A stretch of DNA of 64,000 bases from Planctomycetota bacterium (GTDB lineage: Bacteria; Planctomycetota; Phycisphaerae; Phycisphaerales; UBA5793), in assembly GCA_013112555.1 (NCBI GenBank), contig JABFGK010000002.1, positions 372,001-436,000 on the forward strand. The letters run 5' to 3'. The notes beneath the pieces were generated by a model. That model was not told the origin of the DNA, did no database searches, and was given only the letters and a program-made list of their open reading frames with translations. Positions within the stretch are counted from its first letter, which is position 1; every line of letters starts with the position of its first letter. Made by a program: the position numbers and the translations under genes. Of the stretch, positions 1 to 10,650 are shown one piece after another.

Positions 1-2
1 TC

Positions 3-344
3 ACTACGCTGTGGGTCTGCCCCAACGACATTGTGGTCGCCAGAGCCGAGAAGCCGGATCGCAGTAGTTACGTCTATCCCCCGGGCCGAAGAACCAATCG
101 GAATGTTCGCCTCTCGATGTCTCATCTGCAGCTTTCGTTCCCGTTGCTTGGGGACCGCGAGCCGTTCCACTCGCCGGATTATGATCCGAAGGCATCGAGC
201 GGGCCGTATATGCCCAAAGTACGTCGAGAGCGCACCGATTGGTCGGACAGTTTCGACTTCCCCGATGGGCACAACCGGTATCGAGTTGACAAGGGTGTCA
301 GCTCGGCTTCCTCAAGCCAGCCGGCCGACGCGGATCGAAACTGA
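3..344 (+). CDS. 3' end of an unidentified protein (partial)
   Basis: An open frame enters from the left edge and stops at 344, giving about 113 residues. The first residues (LWVCPNDIVV) resemble the segment near the end of Wza-type polysaccharide export proteins, where a 'RPNDIVVVP' stretch is common; the rest is a hydrophilic tail rich in Asp, Ser, Arg and Pro. Third codon positions are GC-rich, as in neighbouring genes. It is convergent with the aldo/keto reductase gene. The opposite strand also has a partly open frame here, so the strand is not certain. The export-protein reading is a guess from one short motif. Confidence 0.35.
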   Translation, partial: TTLWVCPNDIVVARAEKPDRSSYVYPPGRRTNRNVRLSMSHLQLSFPLLGDREPFHSPDYDPKASSGPYMPKVRRERTDWSDSFDFPDGHNRYRVDKGVSSASSSQPADADRN

Positions 345-421
345 CCCGTCACGTCCCAGCCCATTTTCATCCCACATTTCTTCTCAAGCATGACGCAGCA
401 CGGCTGAGCGTTCTGCGCGCC

Positions 422-1225
422 TCAGTCCTGCCGGATCGCCTGCACGTTCTGCCTGAGATGGTCGATGTTGATCGTCCCGACGATGATGCTCGATACTGCC
501 GGCTGTGACAGAATCGGCCGCAACGCACGCCCCGGATCCAGGGATTCACCCGGCCGCTGAGATGATGATGGTCCATCGACGAGTCGGCCGCTGCCAAGCG
601 CCTTCTTGACAAGCACCCCGGCCCCAGCCTCCGTGCATGCATCAAGAACCGGCTGCTGGGACGCGTTGTCCACACTGTACTCGACCATCAACACATCACA
701 CCCGGCGTTGACTGCGGCCAGACCGCCTGCGACCGTTTTCGTTGACATGCCGACCAGTCTGACCATACCGCTGCGCTTCAGTTCCTGCAGTGCCTCCAGC
801 GCCCCGGATGATTCGACAATCGCACAATCAGAACCGTCGGAATGTATCAGTATGGCATCGAGGTACTCGGTTCGAAGGCGCTGCAGACTCCGTTTGACGC
901 TGGCGTGCATCTGCTGCGGGCTGAAGTCATACGTGGAGCACCCGTCGCTGTAGCATTCGCCGGCCTTCGAGACAATGACCCAGTCCTCACGCGCACCGGG
1001 TATCAGCGTGCCGAGTCGCGCTTCACTCGTCCCGTATGCCGGTGATGTATCAACCAGGTTGATGCCGAGTTCGCGGGCTTCGTTCAGGAGAGCAACGATT
1101 GCCGAGTCATCAGGCAGCGCAAATGCGTGCGGGTACTTGACGTTCGTGTTTCGGCCGAACTTGACGGTCCCCAGCCCGATGGCCGAAACGCGAATGTCAC
1201 TCGATCCTATGGGGCGCTGATCCAT
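422..1225 (-). CDS. aldo/keto reductase family protein
   Basis: This 267-residue protein is a TIM-barrel NAD(P)H-dependent oxidoreductase of the aldo/keto reductase superfamily. The four catalytic residues are visible: Asp59 in NLVDTSPAYG, Tyr64, Lys87 in IVSKAGE and His128 in ILIHSDG. The N-terminal strand (IGLGTVKFGR) is typical. The ATG at 1225 lies inside the 3' end of the upstream FAD oxidoreductase gene (19 bp overlap), so the two are probably co-transcribed and may act on the same substrate, one oxidising and one reducing. The substrate cannot be told from sequence. Length is slightly short for the family (about 280-330), mainly in the C-terminal loops. Confidence 0.85.
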   Translation of the reverse strand: MDQRPIGSSDIRVSAIGLGTVKFGRNTNVKYPHAFALPDDSAIVALLNEARELGINLVDTSPAYGTSEARLGTLIPGAREDWVIVSKAGECYSDGCSTYDFSPQQMHASVKRSLQRLRTEYLDAILIHSDGSDCAIVESSGALEALQELKRSGMVRLVGMSTKTVAGGLAAVNAGCDVLMVEYSVDNASQQPVLDACTEAGAGVLVKKALGSGRLVDGPSSSQRPGESLDPGRALRPILSQPAVSSIIVGTINIDHLRQNVQAIRQD

Positions 1226-2445
1226 CGTCGCTTCGTCTCCAGCCAGGGCGGCACCGCGACACTCGGGTTCGGCCAGGGTTCAAACGCTGCAAACGGATTC
1301 CAGTCGGTATCGGCCGTTCTTGCCATGGTCACATTGGATGCATCGTGGGCAACAGTATCCACAAGACGAGCGGCGAGGCGTGGCGCAAGCGCGAGTTTCG
1401 TCGGCCAGATGGTCAGGACATTCCCGTGGCAGACCACGCATTCATGCTCGGGCCGTCGGCCATGGCGTTGTGCAGGCTCGGCCCGGTCGATGGGTACTGA
1501 AGACCACTCCGTCATGTCCAACCGGGCACCCGGGAGCGTGCGATGCAGCGTGTCGATGGCGTGCTGAATCTGCCGGGTGTCATCGCGCCCCACGCCGGAC
1601 TCTGCCAACTCACCCCCGAGATACCACACGGGCCCGCCATCGACCGGATGGGTCGTGATGGTGACAAGCGGCTTGGGCCGCGAACCGATGCAATGGGCAA
1701 ATACCGGAAGCAAACCGGGGCCGCGCGCCATCACCATGTGCAGCGGTCTTCGTTGTGTTTTCGGGGCTGCTGCATTGAGAAACTGTTGAGACAGGACTTC
1801 GTTGCCGGCGCCGGCGGCCAGCACATACCACCGGGCACGGAGTGTCACCGTGTTACCCGTCAGTGGATGCGTGACCGTCACTGACTCGATTTTTTCGGAA
1901 TTTGTCGCTCGTCGCACCTCGAGCGTCCCGTCGTAGTGCCGAATTCGAGATTGAAACGACGTTCGCAGGTCTGTCAGGAGAGATGGTACGTCGAATACCG
2001 GCTCGTTGAGCCGGTAGACCCGGCCTTTGCCCAACACGGGGACGAGCGCTTCAGGACAGTCATCGCGATTCGTGATGCGGGTTGCATCGCCGGCAACCAC
2101 CTTGCCTGCAATGGCTCCGGTCACCTGTGACACAACCCCGCCTGTTGTCCACAGATAGTGTGACTCAGAGAGCAGCCCGGTTCGGTCGAGTCGGAGTTCG
2201 CCACAGCCGTTGATGCAGTCGCGCCAAAGCCGTGGCATGGCACTGAGCGGGGAAGAAGAGGCCTTTTCGGCCCTGCCAAAGAGGTATTTGGCACCGCCAT
2301 GCACGATTCCCTGGCTGTACACGGTCTGCTGGCTGCCGACCGAATCAGACTCAAGCGCTGCCACGCGAATGCCGGCTGCAGCCAGTCTGCCCAGGGTCCA
2401 GAGTCCGGCAATTCCGGTGCCGAAGATGAGTACATCAAGATCCAC
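1207..2445 (-). CDS. FAD-dependent oxidoreductase (DAO-like)
   Basis: The protein begins with a Rossmann FAD-binding fold, with GTGIAG at about residues 9-14 followed by an acidic residue at the end of the second strand (AALESDS). This places it with the D-amino acid oxidase / glycerol-3-phosphate dehydrogenase fold. A GTG start at 2445 is preferred because GAAGG lies 8 bases upstream and it puts the dinucleotide fold at the N-terminus; an ATG at 2541 would add 32 Arg-rich residues. It gives 412 residues. The 3' end overlaps the aldo/keto reductase start, suggesting an operon. There is no predicted signal peptide, so it is probably cytoplasmic. The substrate is unknown. Confidence 0.75.
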   Translation of the reverse strand: MDLDVLIFGTGIAGLWTLGRLAAAGIRVAALESDSVGSQQTVYSQGIVHGGAKYLFGRAEKASSSPLSAMPRLWRDCINGCGELRLDRTGLLSESHYLWTTGGVVSQVTGAIAGKVVAGDATRITNRDDCPEALVPVLGKGRVYRLNEPVFDVPSLLTDLRTSFQSRIRHYDGTLEVRRATNSEKIESVTVTHPLTGNTVTLRARWYVLAAGAGNEVLSQQFLNAAAPKTQRRPLHMVMARGPGLLPVFAHCIGSRPKPLVTITTHPVDGGPVWYLGGELAESGVGRDDTRQIQHAIDTLHRTLPGARLDMTEWSSVPIDRAEPAQRHGRRPEHECVVCHGNVLTIWPTKLALAPRLAARLVDTVAHDASNVTMARTADTDWNPFAAFEPWPNPSVAVPPWLETKRRWISAP

Positions 2446-2818
2446 GTGCCATGACCTTCGCGTCTGGATGAGCGTGCGCGCAGCCGTTGTATTCTGTTCA
2501 CAGATGCGTCGTGCGCGTCGTGTGAATCGTTGGATGCTCACACGGATGAGGCGAATAGAGAATTATTCTGATGGGTGAATGGGCCACACGTGCGCGCGCA
2601 CGAAGCGGCTCACACAGGTGTTTTCATCACCAGAAAACATGCGCCTTCGGACCCATCGTGAATGTTTCATTCATTTTTTTGCTTCAAGCCTCTGGTCAAA
2701 CGGGTCCGATAGTGGTACAAAATTGCATGTGATGTGCGTGTGCGCATACATGCACGACCGCGCAGAGCGCAAAGCGATTCGCGCCAATGCTCCGACACTC
2801 CATTCAGGAGACTCAACT

Positions 2819-3220
2819 ATGGCGAAAAAGACCACGAAGAGGGCCGCGAAAAAACGGACTGCGGCCAAGAAGAAAACCGTCCGAAAGAAGGCTGCTAAGA
2901 AGAAGGTAGCCAAGAAACGGACGACCAAGAAGAAGGTTGCCAAGAAGAAGGTAGCCAAGAAGCGGAAGACCAAGAAGAAGGTTGCCAAGAAGAAGGTTGC
3001 CAAGAAGAAGGTCGCCAAGAAGAAGGTCGCCAAGAAGAAGGTAGCCAAGAAGCGGACGACCAAGAAGAAGGTTGCCAAGAAGAAAGTAGCCAAGAAGCGG
3101 ACGACCAAGAAGAAGGCTGCCAAGAAGAAGGTCGCCAAGAAGCGGACGACCAAGAAGAAAGCGGCCCCGAAGAGAGTCATGAAGAAGGCACGCAAGAAAG
3201 CCCGACGCAAGACGGGCTAA
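2819..3220 (+). CDS. histone H1-like lysine-rich DNA-binding protein
   Basis: This 133-residue protein is almost entirely Lys, Ala, Arg, Val and Thr, arranged as repeats of KKKVAKK and KKRTTKK from residue 10 to the end. It resembles the C-terminal tail of eukaryotic histone H1 and the bacterial Hc1/Hc2-type nucleoid proteins. A role in DNA or RNA compaction is inferred from charge and composition. The ATG at 2819 has AGGAG 8 bases upstream; the frame stays open further upstream but that part looks non-coding. It is monocistronic, with a hairpin terminator at 3294. The repeats at DNA level make its length prone to change by slippage. Confidence 0.8.
   Translation: MAKKTTKRAAKKRTAAKKKTVRKKAAKKKVAKKRTTKKKVAKKKVAKKRKTKKKVAKKKVAKKKVAKKKVAKKKVAKKRTTKKKVAKKKVAKKRTTKKKAAKKKVAKKRTTKKKAAPKRVMKKARKKARRKTG
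2880..3165 (+). repeat. tandem repeats inside the H1-like gene
   Basis: The DNA repeats short units such as 'aagaagaaggttgccaag' and 'aagcggacgaccaagaag', with lengths of about 15-18 bases, differing mainly at synonymous positions. Repeat number is likely to vary between strains. Confidence 0.85.
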
Positions 3221-3293
3221 ACCACCTGAGTACGCTCGGGTACGGCCTGGCAGTCAACGTCAGCGCCCATTTCGACACTACTGCGAATCGCTC

Positions 3294-3329
3294 GAGGGGA
3301 CGGCCCGTGCCGTCCCCTCATCACATTTT
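3294..3329 (+). terminator. intrinsic terminator after the H1-like gene
   Basis: An 11-bp perfect stem (GAGGGGACGGC pairing with GCCGTCCCCTC at 3309-3319) closes a 4-base loop. Only a short run of four T follows (3326-3329), so termination strength is uncertain. Confidence 0.6.
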
Positions 3330-3392
3330 GACGGTTCCGTCGATCCCAGTCGACCCCTGCCAGAATCCGCCGTAGCGGTCCTACGATTCCCC

Positions 3393-4443
3393 ATGTTGAC
3401 GGTCAATGAGTCAATTCGAGTGCCGCCGGTTCTGCTGGCACCCATTGCCGGCTATACCGATCTGCCGTTCCGGCTGACGGTCCGTCAGGCAGGCCACACC
3501 GGACTGACATACACCGAACTCATCAACTCGCGCGGCGTGCTCGAACGCGGCCCCTCATCCCTCGATGTCGCCCAGACCAGTCCGGATGATGTGCCGCTGG
3601 GAATCCAGTTGTACGGCAACGATGAACGATGGCTGGTTGATGCCGCTCGCTGGGCACAGGATCACGGTGCGACCCTCGTCGATATCAACATGGGGTGCCC
3701 GGCAGACAAGATTGCCAAGACCAACGCCGGGGCCATGCACCTGCGCGATCCACAGCGCACCACGCGATTGGCACAACGGGTCGTCGAGGCAGTGACCATC
3801 CCGGTCACGGCCAAGTTGCGTCTCGGCTGGGCCCGATCGGAACTCACCGCAGCGTGCCTGGCGCGCCGACTCGAAGACGTCGGCATCCGCTTGATCACGA
3901 TTCACGGCCGCACTGCCTCTCAACGATTCAAGGGGCACGTCGATCTGGATGCGATGGCAGAGGTGGTCGGCGCAGTCACGAACATTCCGGTGGTAGGCAA
4001 CGGTGATATTGCCGATGTGGATGACGCGCGGCACATGGTGCAGCACACCGGGTGCGCGGGCGTCATGATCGGGCGCGCTGCCGTCAAACGCCCCTGGCTG
4101 CTCCGACAGGTGCAGGCCTGGTTTGACAATCAGCCAATCCCGGATGAGCCGACCGTACTCGAAAAGATCAATCTGGTGCGGTACCACTTTGACCGGATGG
4201 TGCAGTTTCGTAATGCGCGCTATGCGATGACGATTATGCGCGGCCGAATCGCGAACTACGGCTCGTCAATCGGTCACATCAAGCCAATCAAAGAGCGCAT
4301 CCGGCTCATGCAGCACCCGGATGAACTTCATGCAGCACTGGACGATCTGGAGCGGATCGTCGATCCGGGCTGGAACACCGTGCCGATCGGGACATATGGG
4401 CCCCTCGGTGAGGTGCAGCATCTACAGCAACAGCCCGGGCCGA

Positions 4444-4457
<14 letters not shown>
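3393..4457 (+). CDS. dus: tRNA-dihydrouridine synthase
   Basis: This 354-residue flavoenzyme reduces specific uridines in tRNA D-loops to dihydrouridine using FMN and NADPH. The N-terminal TIM barrel carries the family signatures APIAGYTDLPFR (16-27), the catalytic Cys102 in NMGCPADK, the basic strand TAKLRLGW (139-146), ITIHGRT, and the phosphate-binding VVGNGDI and GVMIGRAA segments. A helical C-terminal domain follows. The overall pattern fits the DusB-type subfamily, but the exact subfamily is not settled. It is convergent with glmS and the two 3' ends overlap by 14 bp. Confidence 0.9.
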
Positions 4458-6300
<1,843 letters not shown>

Positions 6301-6440
6301 GGTTGCTGCCGTCCTTCTGCCCTCACCGAGCGTATTGCAGGCTGGAATACCAAAGACCGATTACCTGGAATTATGCACGCTCAAGCAGCCCGGGGCCACT
6401 CAGGGCTTCATACGCAATGGATCGGCTGTCGGATGGTCGT

Positions 6441-7580
6441 TCAATCACGATCGAACGGAGTTTCGCCTGCATCGCTGGATTCACCCTCGTCCGCGGTGGC
6501 GATAACCGGCTCAGAATCAGTGTCTTGCCCCTCAGGCTCCTCAATCTGCCGATTGATCGTGATATCGGCCCGGAAGTGGGCCTTGACCGATGAGGACCGG
6601 GCGTGAGCAATCTCGGATTCCGTATGAATACGTCCGGATAGGATCACACCGGTGTCGAGATCCAACGTGATGAAGCCGTTGACCTCCATGGCAGCCACTG
6701 CGTCGGTCCCGATGTGATGGATACCGGAGCGCGGAATGAGAGCCGTCCCGGAGGTTTCACCCCTCCAGGCGATCCTGGCCCGGTTTCGCTCGGCATCGTA
6801 TGTGAGCCACTGGGCTCGGAATCGCATGATCGGAACCTCGGCAAACATCGAGGCCGGCACGAGCGACCCGGCGGTCCACGACACACCCGGCTGGATCGCG
6901 CCCTCCGGGAGCGGGGGCAGCAATGCTGACAGAATCGAGGAGAGCCATTCGGCATTGACAGACTTGAGAACGGGTGCCGACACAGGCCGCGCAAGCACAG
7001 CCCCGTTTCGGATCGTGATGGTACCCGGCAGGCCGGCCACATCTGACAGCGTTGATGCCTGGTCGTATCGGTCGTCCCAGCCCCATGTCAGGACCTCGCC
7101 CAGGGCTTCATTCCGACGAGTCAGCCCCGCATCGTCGAGTCGATACTCATACGACCCATCGCCGGCATCGCAGGCGATCACAAATGACGTCGTCACCATC
7201 TCCAACGTGACATCCCGGCCGATAGTCGGCAGTCCGGTCTCCACGATGGCCTGTTCATCAACGAACTCTTCGCCGCCAGTGACCGGGATCCGGCAGTCAA
7301 ACACGGCCGACGCATTGATCGATACGTCCGATTGACGATCGTTTCGGATGACCGTCTCGCATGCCTCGACATCGAGCCTGTAGCGGAGGTCGGGCCCGTA
7401 TACCGTGACCGACCTATCAAAAGCCGAAGTCCTCCACACCGGGAAGCGGTATGTGAGGCGATGCGATTCTTCGAGTGTCGGGATGGTGGATGAGCCGACC
7501 TGTGCCTGCACACTGTGCGTAGAACACAGCAAAAACAGGGAAAACAATATACCGAAAATAAACCATACTTGCTTGATCAC
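6441..7580 (-). CDS. exported protein of unknown function
   Basis: I do not recognise the family. The GTG at 7580 is preferred as start because it yields a standard signal peptide: MIKQ, a hydrophobic core (FIFGILFSLFLLC) and a cleavage site near SVQAQ. The mature protein (about 350 residues) is beta-rich, with many alternating hydrophobic stretches and a polar acidic C-terminal tail. It shares some pattern with planctomycete exported proteins of about this size. It lies between glmS and trpS on the same strand, with 81 bp to trpS, and may be part of that transcription unit. A TTG at 7637 is an alternative start. Confidence 0.65.
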   Translation of the reverse strand: MIKQVWFIFGILFSLFLLCSTHSVQAQVGSSTIPTLEESHRLTYRFPVWRTSAFDRSVTVYGPDLRYRLDVEACETVIRNDRQSDVSINASAVFDCRIPVTGGEEFVDEQAIVETGLPTIGRDVTLEMVTTSFVIACDAGDGSYEYRLDDAGLTRRNEALGEVLTWGWDDRYDQASTLSDVAGLPGTITIRNGAVLARPVSAPVLKSVNAEWLSSILSALLPPLPEGAIQPGVSWTAGSLVPASMFAEVPIMRFRAQWLTYDAERNRARIAWRGETSGTALIPRSGIHHIGTDAVAAMEVNGFITLDLDTGVILSGRIHTESEIAHARSSSVKAHFRADITINRQIEEPEGQDTDSEPVIATADEGESSDAGETPFDRD

Positions 7581-7661
7581 GGACTCGATATCGGCTGGGA
7601 ATGCCAGTGATATGAGTCGAGACGAGTTGATTGGCAAGCCGTGGGGATGATCCAGCCGTTG

Positions 7662-8747
7662 CTACTGGAACTTCAGGCTTCGCGGGCCCAGATCGACCTT
7701 CATAGCCTGCTTGGCCCGGTGCAATGTTTCTTCAGCCACCGCGTTGGCTCTTGCCGTCCCATCCCGGAGGATATCGAGGACGCGATCGTCTTGGCCTTCG
7801 TATTCGGCCCGTCGCTGACGCATTGGTTCGAGCAGTGTGTTGATGGCTGCCCCGAGTTCCTTCTTGACGTCGCCATCGCCGATGCCGCCTGCTGCGTACA
7901 ACTCGCGCATCTCGGCCACGCGTGCCGTGTCCGGATTGAAGGCATCATGGTACTGAAAGAGGACGTTGTTCGGATCGCCGGGATCGGTCGGGCTCTGCCG
8001 GCCGGTATACAACTTGTTGACCTTCTTCTGGACCTGCTTGGCCGTGTCACTGAGGAAGATGGCGTTATTGAGTGACTTGCTCATTTTGTTGGTGCCGTCG
8101 GTGCCGACGAGTCGTGCGACTCGACCGACATCGGCCCGTGGGACGGGGAACAGGCCGCCTTTGTCCAGATGGTCTTCGTCTGCCACCTGATCCGACACGC
8201 CGCAGAAGACCTGGTTGAATCGCCGGGCCACCTCGCGGGTCATTTCGATATGCGGGACCTGATCCTCACCGACCGGCACGGCCTCGGGACGGAATGTCAG
8301 AATGTCGGCCGTCTGCCCGACCGCATACAGCAGGAATCCGAACGGGTAGGTATCGCCGAGGTTCTTGATCCGGATTTCGTCCTTGATCGTCGGGTTCTTC
8401 ATCACCCGGCCGTAGCCGAGCAGCATCGAGAAGAAGAAGGTAAGCTCAGCGATCGCAGGCACTTCGCTTTGCAGGAAGATGGTCGATCGCTGCGGGTCGA
8501 TCCCGACGGCCAGATAGTCCCGCACGATTTCGAGGACGTCGGAACGAATCTCATCAAACTGGGTGGCGCGCGTCGTGAATGCGTGCACGTTGGCAATGAT
8601 GAAGAAACAATCGTGCGTTTCCTGCAATGCCAATCGGCGTTCGAGGCTGCCGACGTAGTGGCCGAGGTGCAGTCGGCCGGTCGGCGTATCACCGGTGAGG
8701 ATTCGTGGGCGATCGGACGCAACGGGTGAGCCGGGGGTGGTATTCAT
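7662..8747 (-). CDS. trpS: tryptophan--tRNA ligase
   Basis: This class I aminoacyl-tRNA synthetase charges tRNA-Trp. The 361-residue protein has the HIGH-type motif in TGDTPTGRLHLGHYVGS (about 19-35) and KMSKS in TNKMSKSLNNA (about 195-205), with the Rossmann core and helical C-terminal anticodon-binding region expected for bacterial TrpRS. The ATG at 8747 is preferred over a TTG three codons upstream. Length is slightly above the usual 330-340. It is followed by the exported protein gene and preceded by the CPBP protease gene, all on the minus strand. Confidence 0.95.
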   Translation of the reverse strand: MNTTPGSPVASDRPRILTGDTPTGRLHLGHYVGSLERRLALQETHDCFFIIANVHAFTTRATQFDEIRSDVLEIVRDYLAVGIDPQRSTIFLQSEVPAIAELTFFFSMLLGYGRVMKNPTIKDEIRIKNLGDTYPFGFLLYAVGQTADILTFRPEAVPVGEDQVPHIEMTREVARRFNQVFCGVSDQVADEDHLDKGGLFPVPRADVGRVARLVGTDGTNKMSKSLNNAIFLSDTAKQVQKKVNKLYTGRQSPTDPGDPNNVLFQYHDAFNPDTARVAEMRELYAAGGIGDGDVKKELGAAINTLLEPMRQRRAEYEGQDDRVLDILRDGTARANAVAEETLHRAKQAMKVDLGPRSLKFQ

Positions 8748-8801
8748 AGGGGCCAAGTGTAGGCAGTTGCGCTTTGTCTTTGCGACAGACCGGGTGGGAT
8801 A

Positions 8802-9860
8802 TCAGGACAATGCACCGGAGCGAGTCAGGATAAGAAGCAGGGTCAACTGGGTCGCGTTGTACAGTGCATGGATGATGATCGGGACCAGCAGACGGCCGGT
8901 GCATTCGTAGGCAATACCCAGCGCCACCCCAAGCACGACGAGGCTCGGCAACACGATCGGTGCAGCGATATCGAAGTGGGACAACCCGAAGAGCAACGCC
9001 ACCGGGATGATCGTGGCCCAGGGTCCGAGCCCGAGCCTGCCGATGAGCGTCTGGAATGTCCCACGATAGACCGTTTCCTCGACGATCGGGGCCACGATGA
9101 CCGCAAACGCAACGATGATGCCCGTCCAGAGATCCAGGCCGCCGCTGGAATGGAGGACGGACAGTGTGTCGTGTGCCACCCGAGGAGCCGAATACTCGGT
9201 GAGCAGCATGGTGAGTAAACCGAAAACCACGTTGACGAGCGACATGACCGGATACAACAGGCCGAAGCCGATGACGGCAATGAGAATCGAACGCTTCACT
9301 CCCATGACCTGCTTGGGGGACTGACGAGACTCCGTCCGGGTATCGAGCGGTGCGGATTGACGGGCCTGCTTCACACTCACGACCCAGATAATGGCAAGCG
9401 GCAGCAAGATGACGGCTGTGGCGATCAGGTTGGTCGCCGTTTCCTGAAGTGTTGCGTCTTCGATCTGCAGGTCGGCCGCATTGACCAACAGCAGCGGGAG
9501 CAGAGTCAACAGCAGGTAGTAGCCGGTGATCACGAGCCCGACAGGGACGGGAAGCGGGACCGTCTGACGATTCAGGCTCAGCCAGCGGGGGCGTTTGACG
9601 AGAAACCAGACCCCCCAGATGATGACACCTGCACCAATGGCCGACAGCCCGAGTTGCATGACGGTCTCTGCCAGGGTGGTCTTTTTTTGCTGATTGTCCA
9701 GGGCCGGATCGGACTCGACCAGCGACGGCTGATCGCTGATATCCTGGTCTGTCGGTGTTGTCTGTGCCAATGTTGTTGCCGATAGTGCAGTTATGGCCAA
9801 CGCACTGCAGCAGATCATCAGGCGCAAACGATACGAGGTGCAGGAGGGGCGCAAGCGCAT
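8802..9860 (-). CDS. CPBP family intramembrane metalloprotease
   Basis: The protein is a multi-pass membrane protein of the CAAX-protease/bacteriocin-processing (CPBP, Rce1-like) family. The C-terminal half carries the three active-site motifs: EETVYRG, FGLSHFD and HALYNAT. Upstream are a signal-like hydrophobic stretch ending at TTLAQ and four or five membrane helices. I chose the ATG at 9860 because it adds an Arg-containing n-region (MRLRPSC); an ATG at 9818 is the alternative. Either start overlaps the divergent trpC gene head to head. The cellular role is not evident; family members process prenylated or small peptides or act in self-immunity. Confidence 0.8.
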   Translation of the reverse strand: MRLRPSCTSYRLRLMICCSALAITALSATTLAQTTPTDQDISDQPSLVESDPALDNQQKKTTLAETVMQLGLSAIGAGVIIWGVWFLVKRPRWLSLNRQTVPLPVPVGLVITGYYLLLTLLPLLLVNAADLQIEDATLQETATNLIATAVILLPLAIIWVVSVKQARQSAPLDTRTESRQSPKQVMGVKRSILIAVIGFGLLYPVMSLVNVVFGLLTMLLTEYSAPRVAHDTLSVLHSSGGLDLWTGIIVAFAVIVAPIVEETVYRGTFQTLIGRLGLGPWATIIPVALLFGLSHFDIAAPIVLPSLVVLGVALGIAYECTGRLLVPIIIHALYNATQLTLLLILTRSGALS

Positions 9861-10626
9861 TCCGCTGGAGGACATGCAGCGCCGGGCCTCCGAAGCCGAT
9901 CCCCCGCGCAACTTCTTCAAGGCCGTCACGACCACGGCCGGCCAGCGCAAAACGGCTGTGATTGCCGAGATCAAGCGCAAGAGTCCCTCAGCCGGCTGGA
10001 TGCGGCCGGAGTACGAGCACGATGAGTTTGACCCGGTTGCCATTGCCAAAGCCTACCACCGTGCCGGGGCTGCGGCGATCTCGTGCCTGACGGATCACGA
10101 AGGCTTTGGTGGGGACCTCGAGTACATCAGGCGCATTCGGAACCGAATCCCGCTGCCGGTGCTGCGTAAGGATTTCATCATCGACCCGTGGCAGTTGTAT
10201 GAGGCCAGGGCGGCATCGGCCGATGCTGTCTTGCTGATTGCCGAGGCATTGCGCGAAGCAGAACTGGTCGATCTGTTGATCCTGGCCACCGAGTTGCGGA
10301 TGACGTCGATCGTCGAAGTCCATTCCGTTGAAAACCTGCTCAAGGTCAGGCCGCACATCGGGTTTCCTCACCCCGGCTACATGCTGCTGGGCATCAACAA
10401 CCGCGATCTGGGCACGATGACCACGGATGTCAGTCACACGCTGCGCCTGGTGGACCTGGTTGATGACCGCTCGATCCTCGTGAGTGAATCCGGGATCCGG
10501 ACGCCGACCGACATTCAACGGCTACAGGGTGAAGACGTGCGGATTATCCTGGTGGGTGAGCATTTGATGCGGCAACCCGATCCGGGCCGGGCACTGGCGG
10601 AGATGTTGGGTAAGAAATCTGCCTGA
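9793..10626 (+). CDS. trpC: indole-3-glycerol-phosphate synthase
   Basis: This 277-residue TIM-barrel enzyme closes the indole ring in tryptophan synthesis. Signature segments are EIKRKSPSAG (59-68), LTDHEGFGGDLEY (99-111), LRKDFIIDPWQL (124-135), LGINNRDLGT (199-208) and SESGIRTP (231-238). The N-terminal helix MANALQQIIRRKRYEV matches the family start, so the ATG at 9793 is well supported even though it lies inside the 5' end of the divergent CPBP gene. No other trp genes are adjacent apart from trpS, which is 1 kb away on the other strand, so the pathway is dispersed here. Confidence 0.95.
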   Translation: MANALQQIIRRKRYEVQEGRKRIPLEDMQRRASEADPPRNFFKAVTTTAGQRKTAVIAEIKRKSPSAGWMRPEYEHDEFDPVAIAKAYHRAGAAAISCLTDHEGFGGDLEYIRRIRNRIPLPVLRKDFIIDPWQLYEARAASADAVLLIAEALREAELVDLLILATELRMTSIVEVHSVENLLKVRPHIGFPHPGYMLLGINNRDLGTMTTDVSHTLRLVDLVDDRSILVSESGIRTPTDIQRLQGEDVRIILVGEHLMRQPDPGRALAEMLGKKSA

Positions 10627-10650
10627 CGGAGTGTGTCGACTGCAGGGCCG

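Noticed and set aside
1-344. Minus-strand gene downstream of the aldo/keto reductase
   Set aside because: The minus frame contains a stop near 311 and no good start; the plus frame is open from the window edge and was preferred, with low confidence.
2671-3210. Long minus-strand reading frame rich in Phe and Leu
   Set aside because: It is the mirror image of the AAG-rich lysine repeats of the histone H1-like gene on the plus strand.
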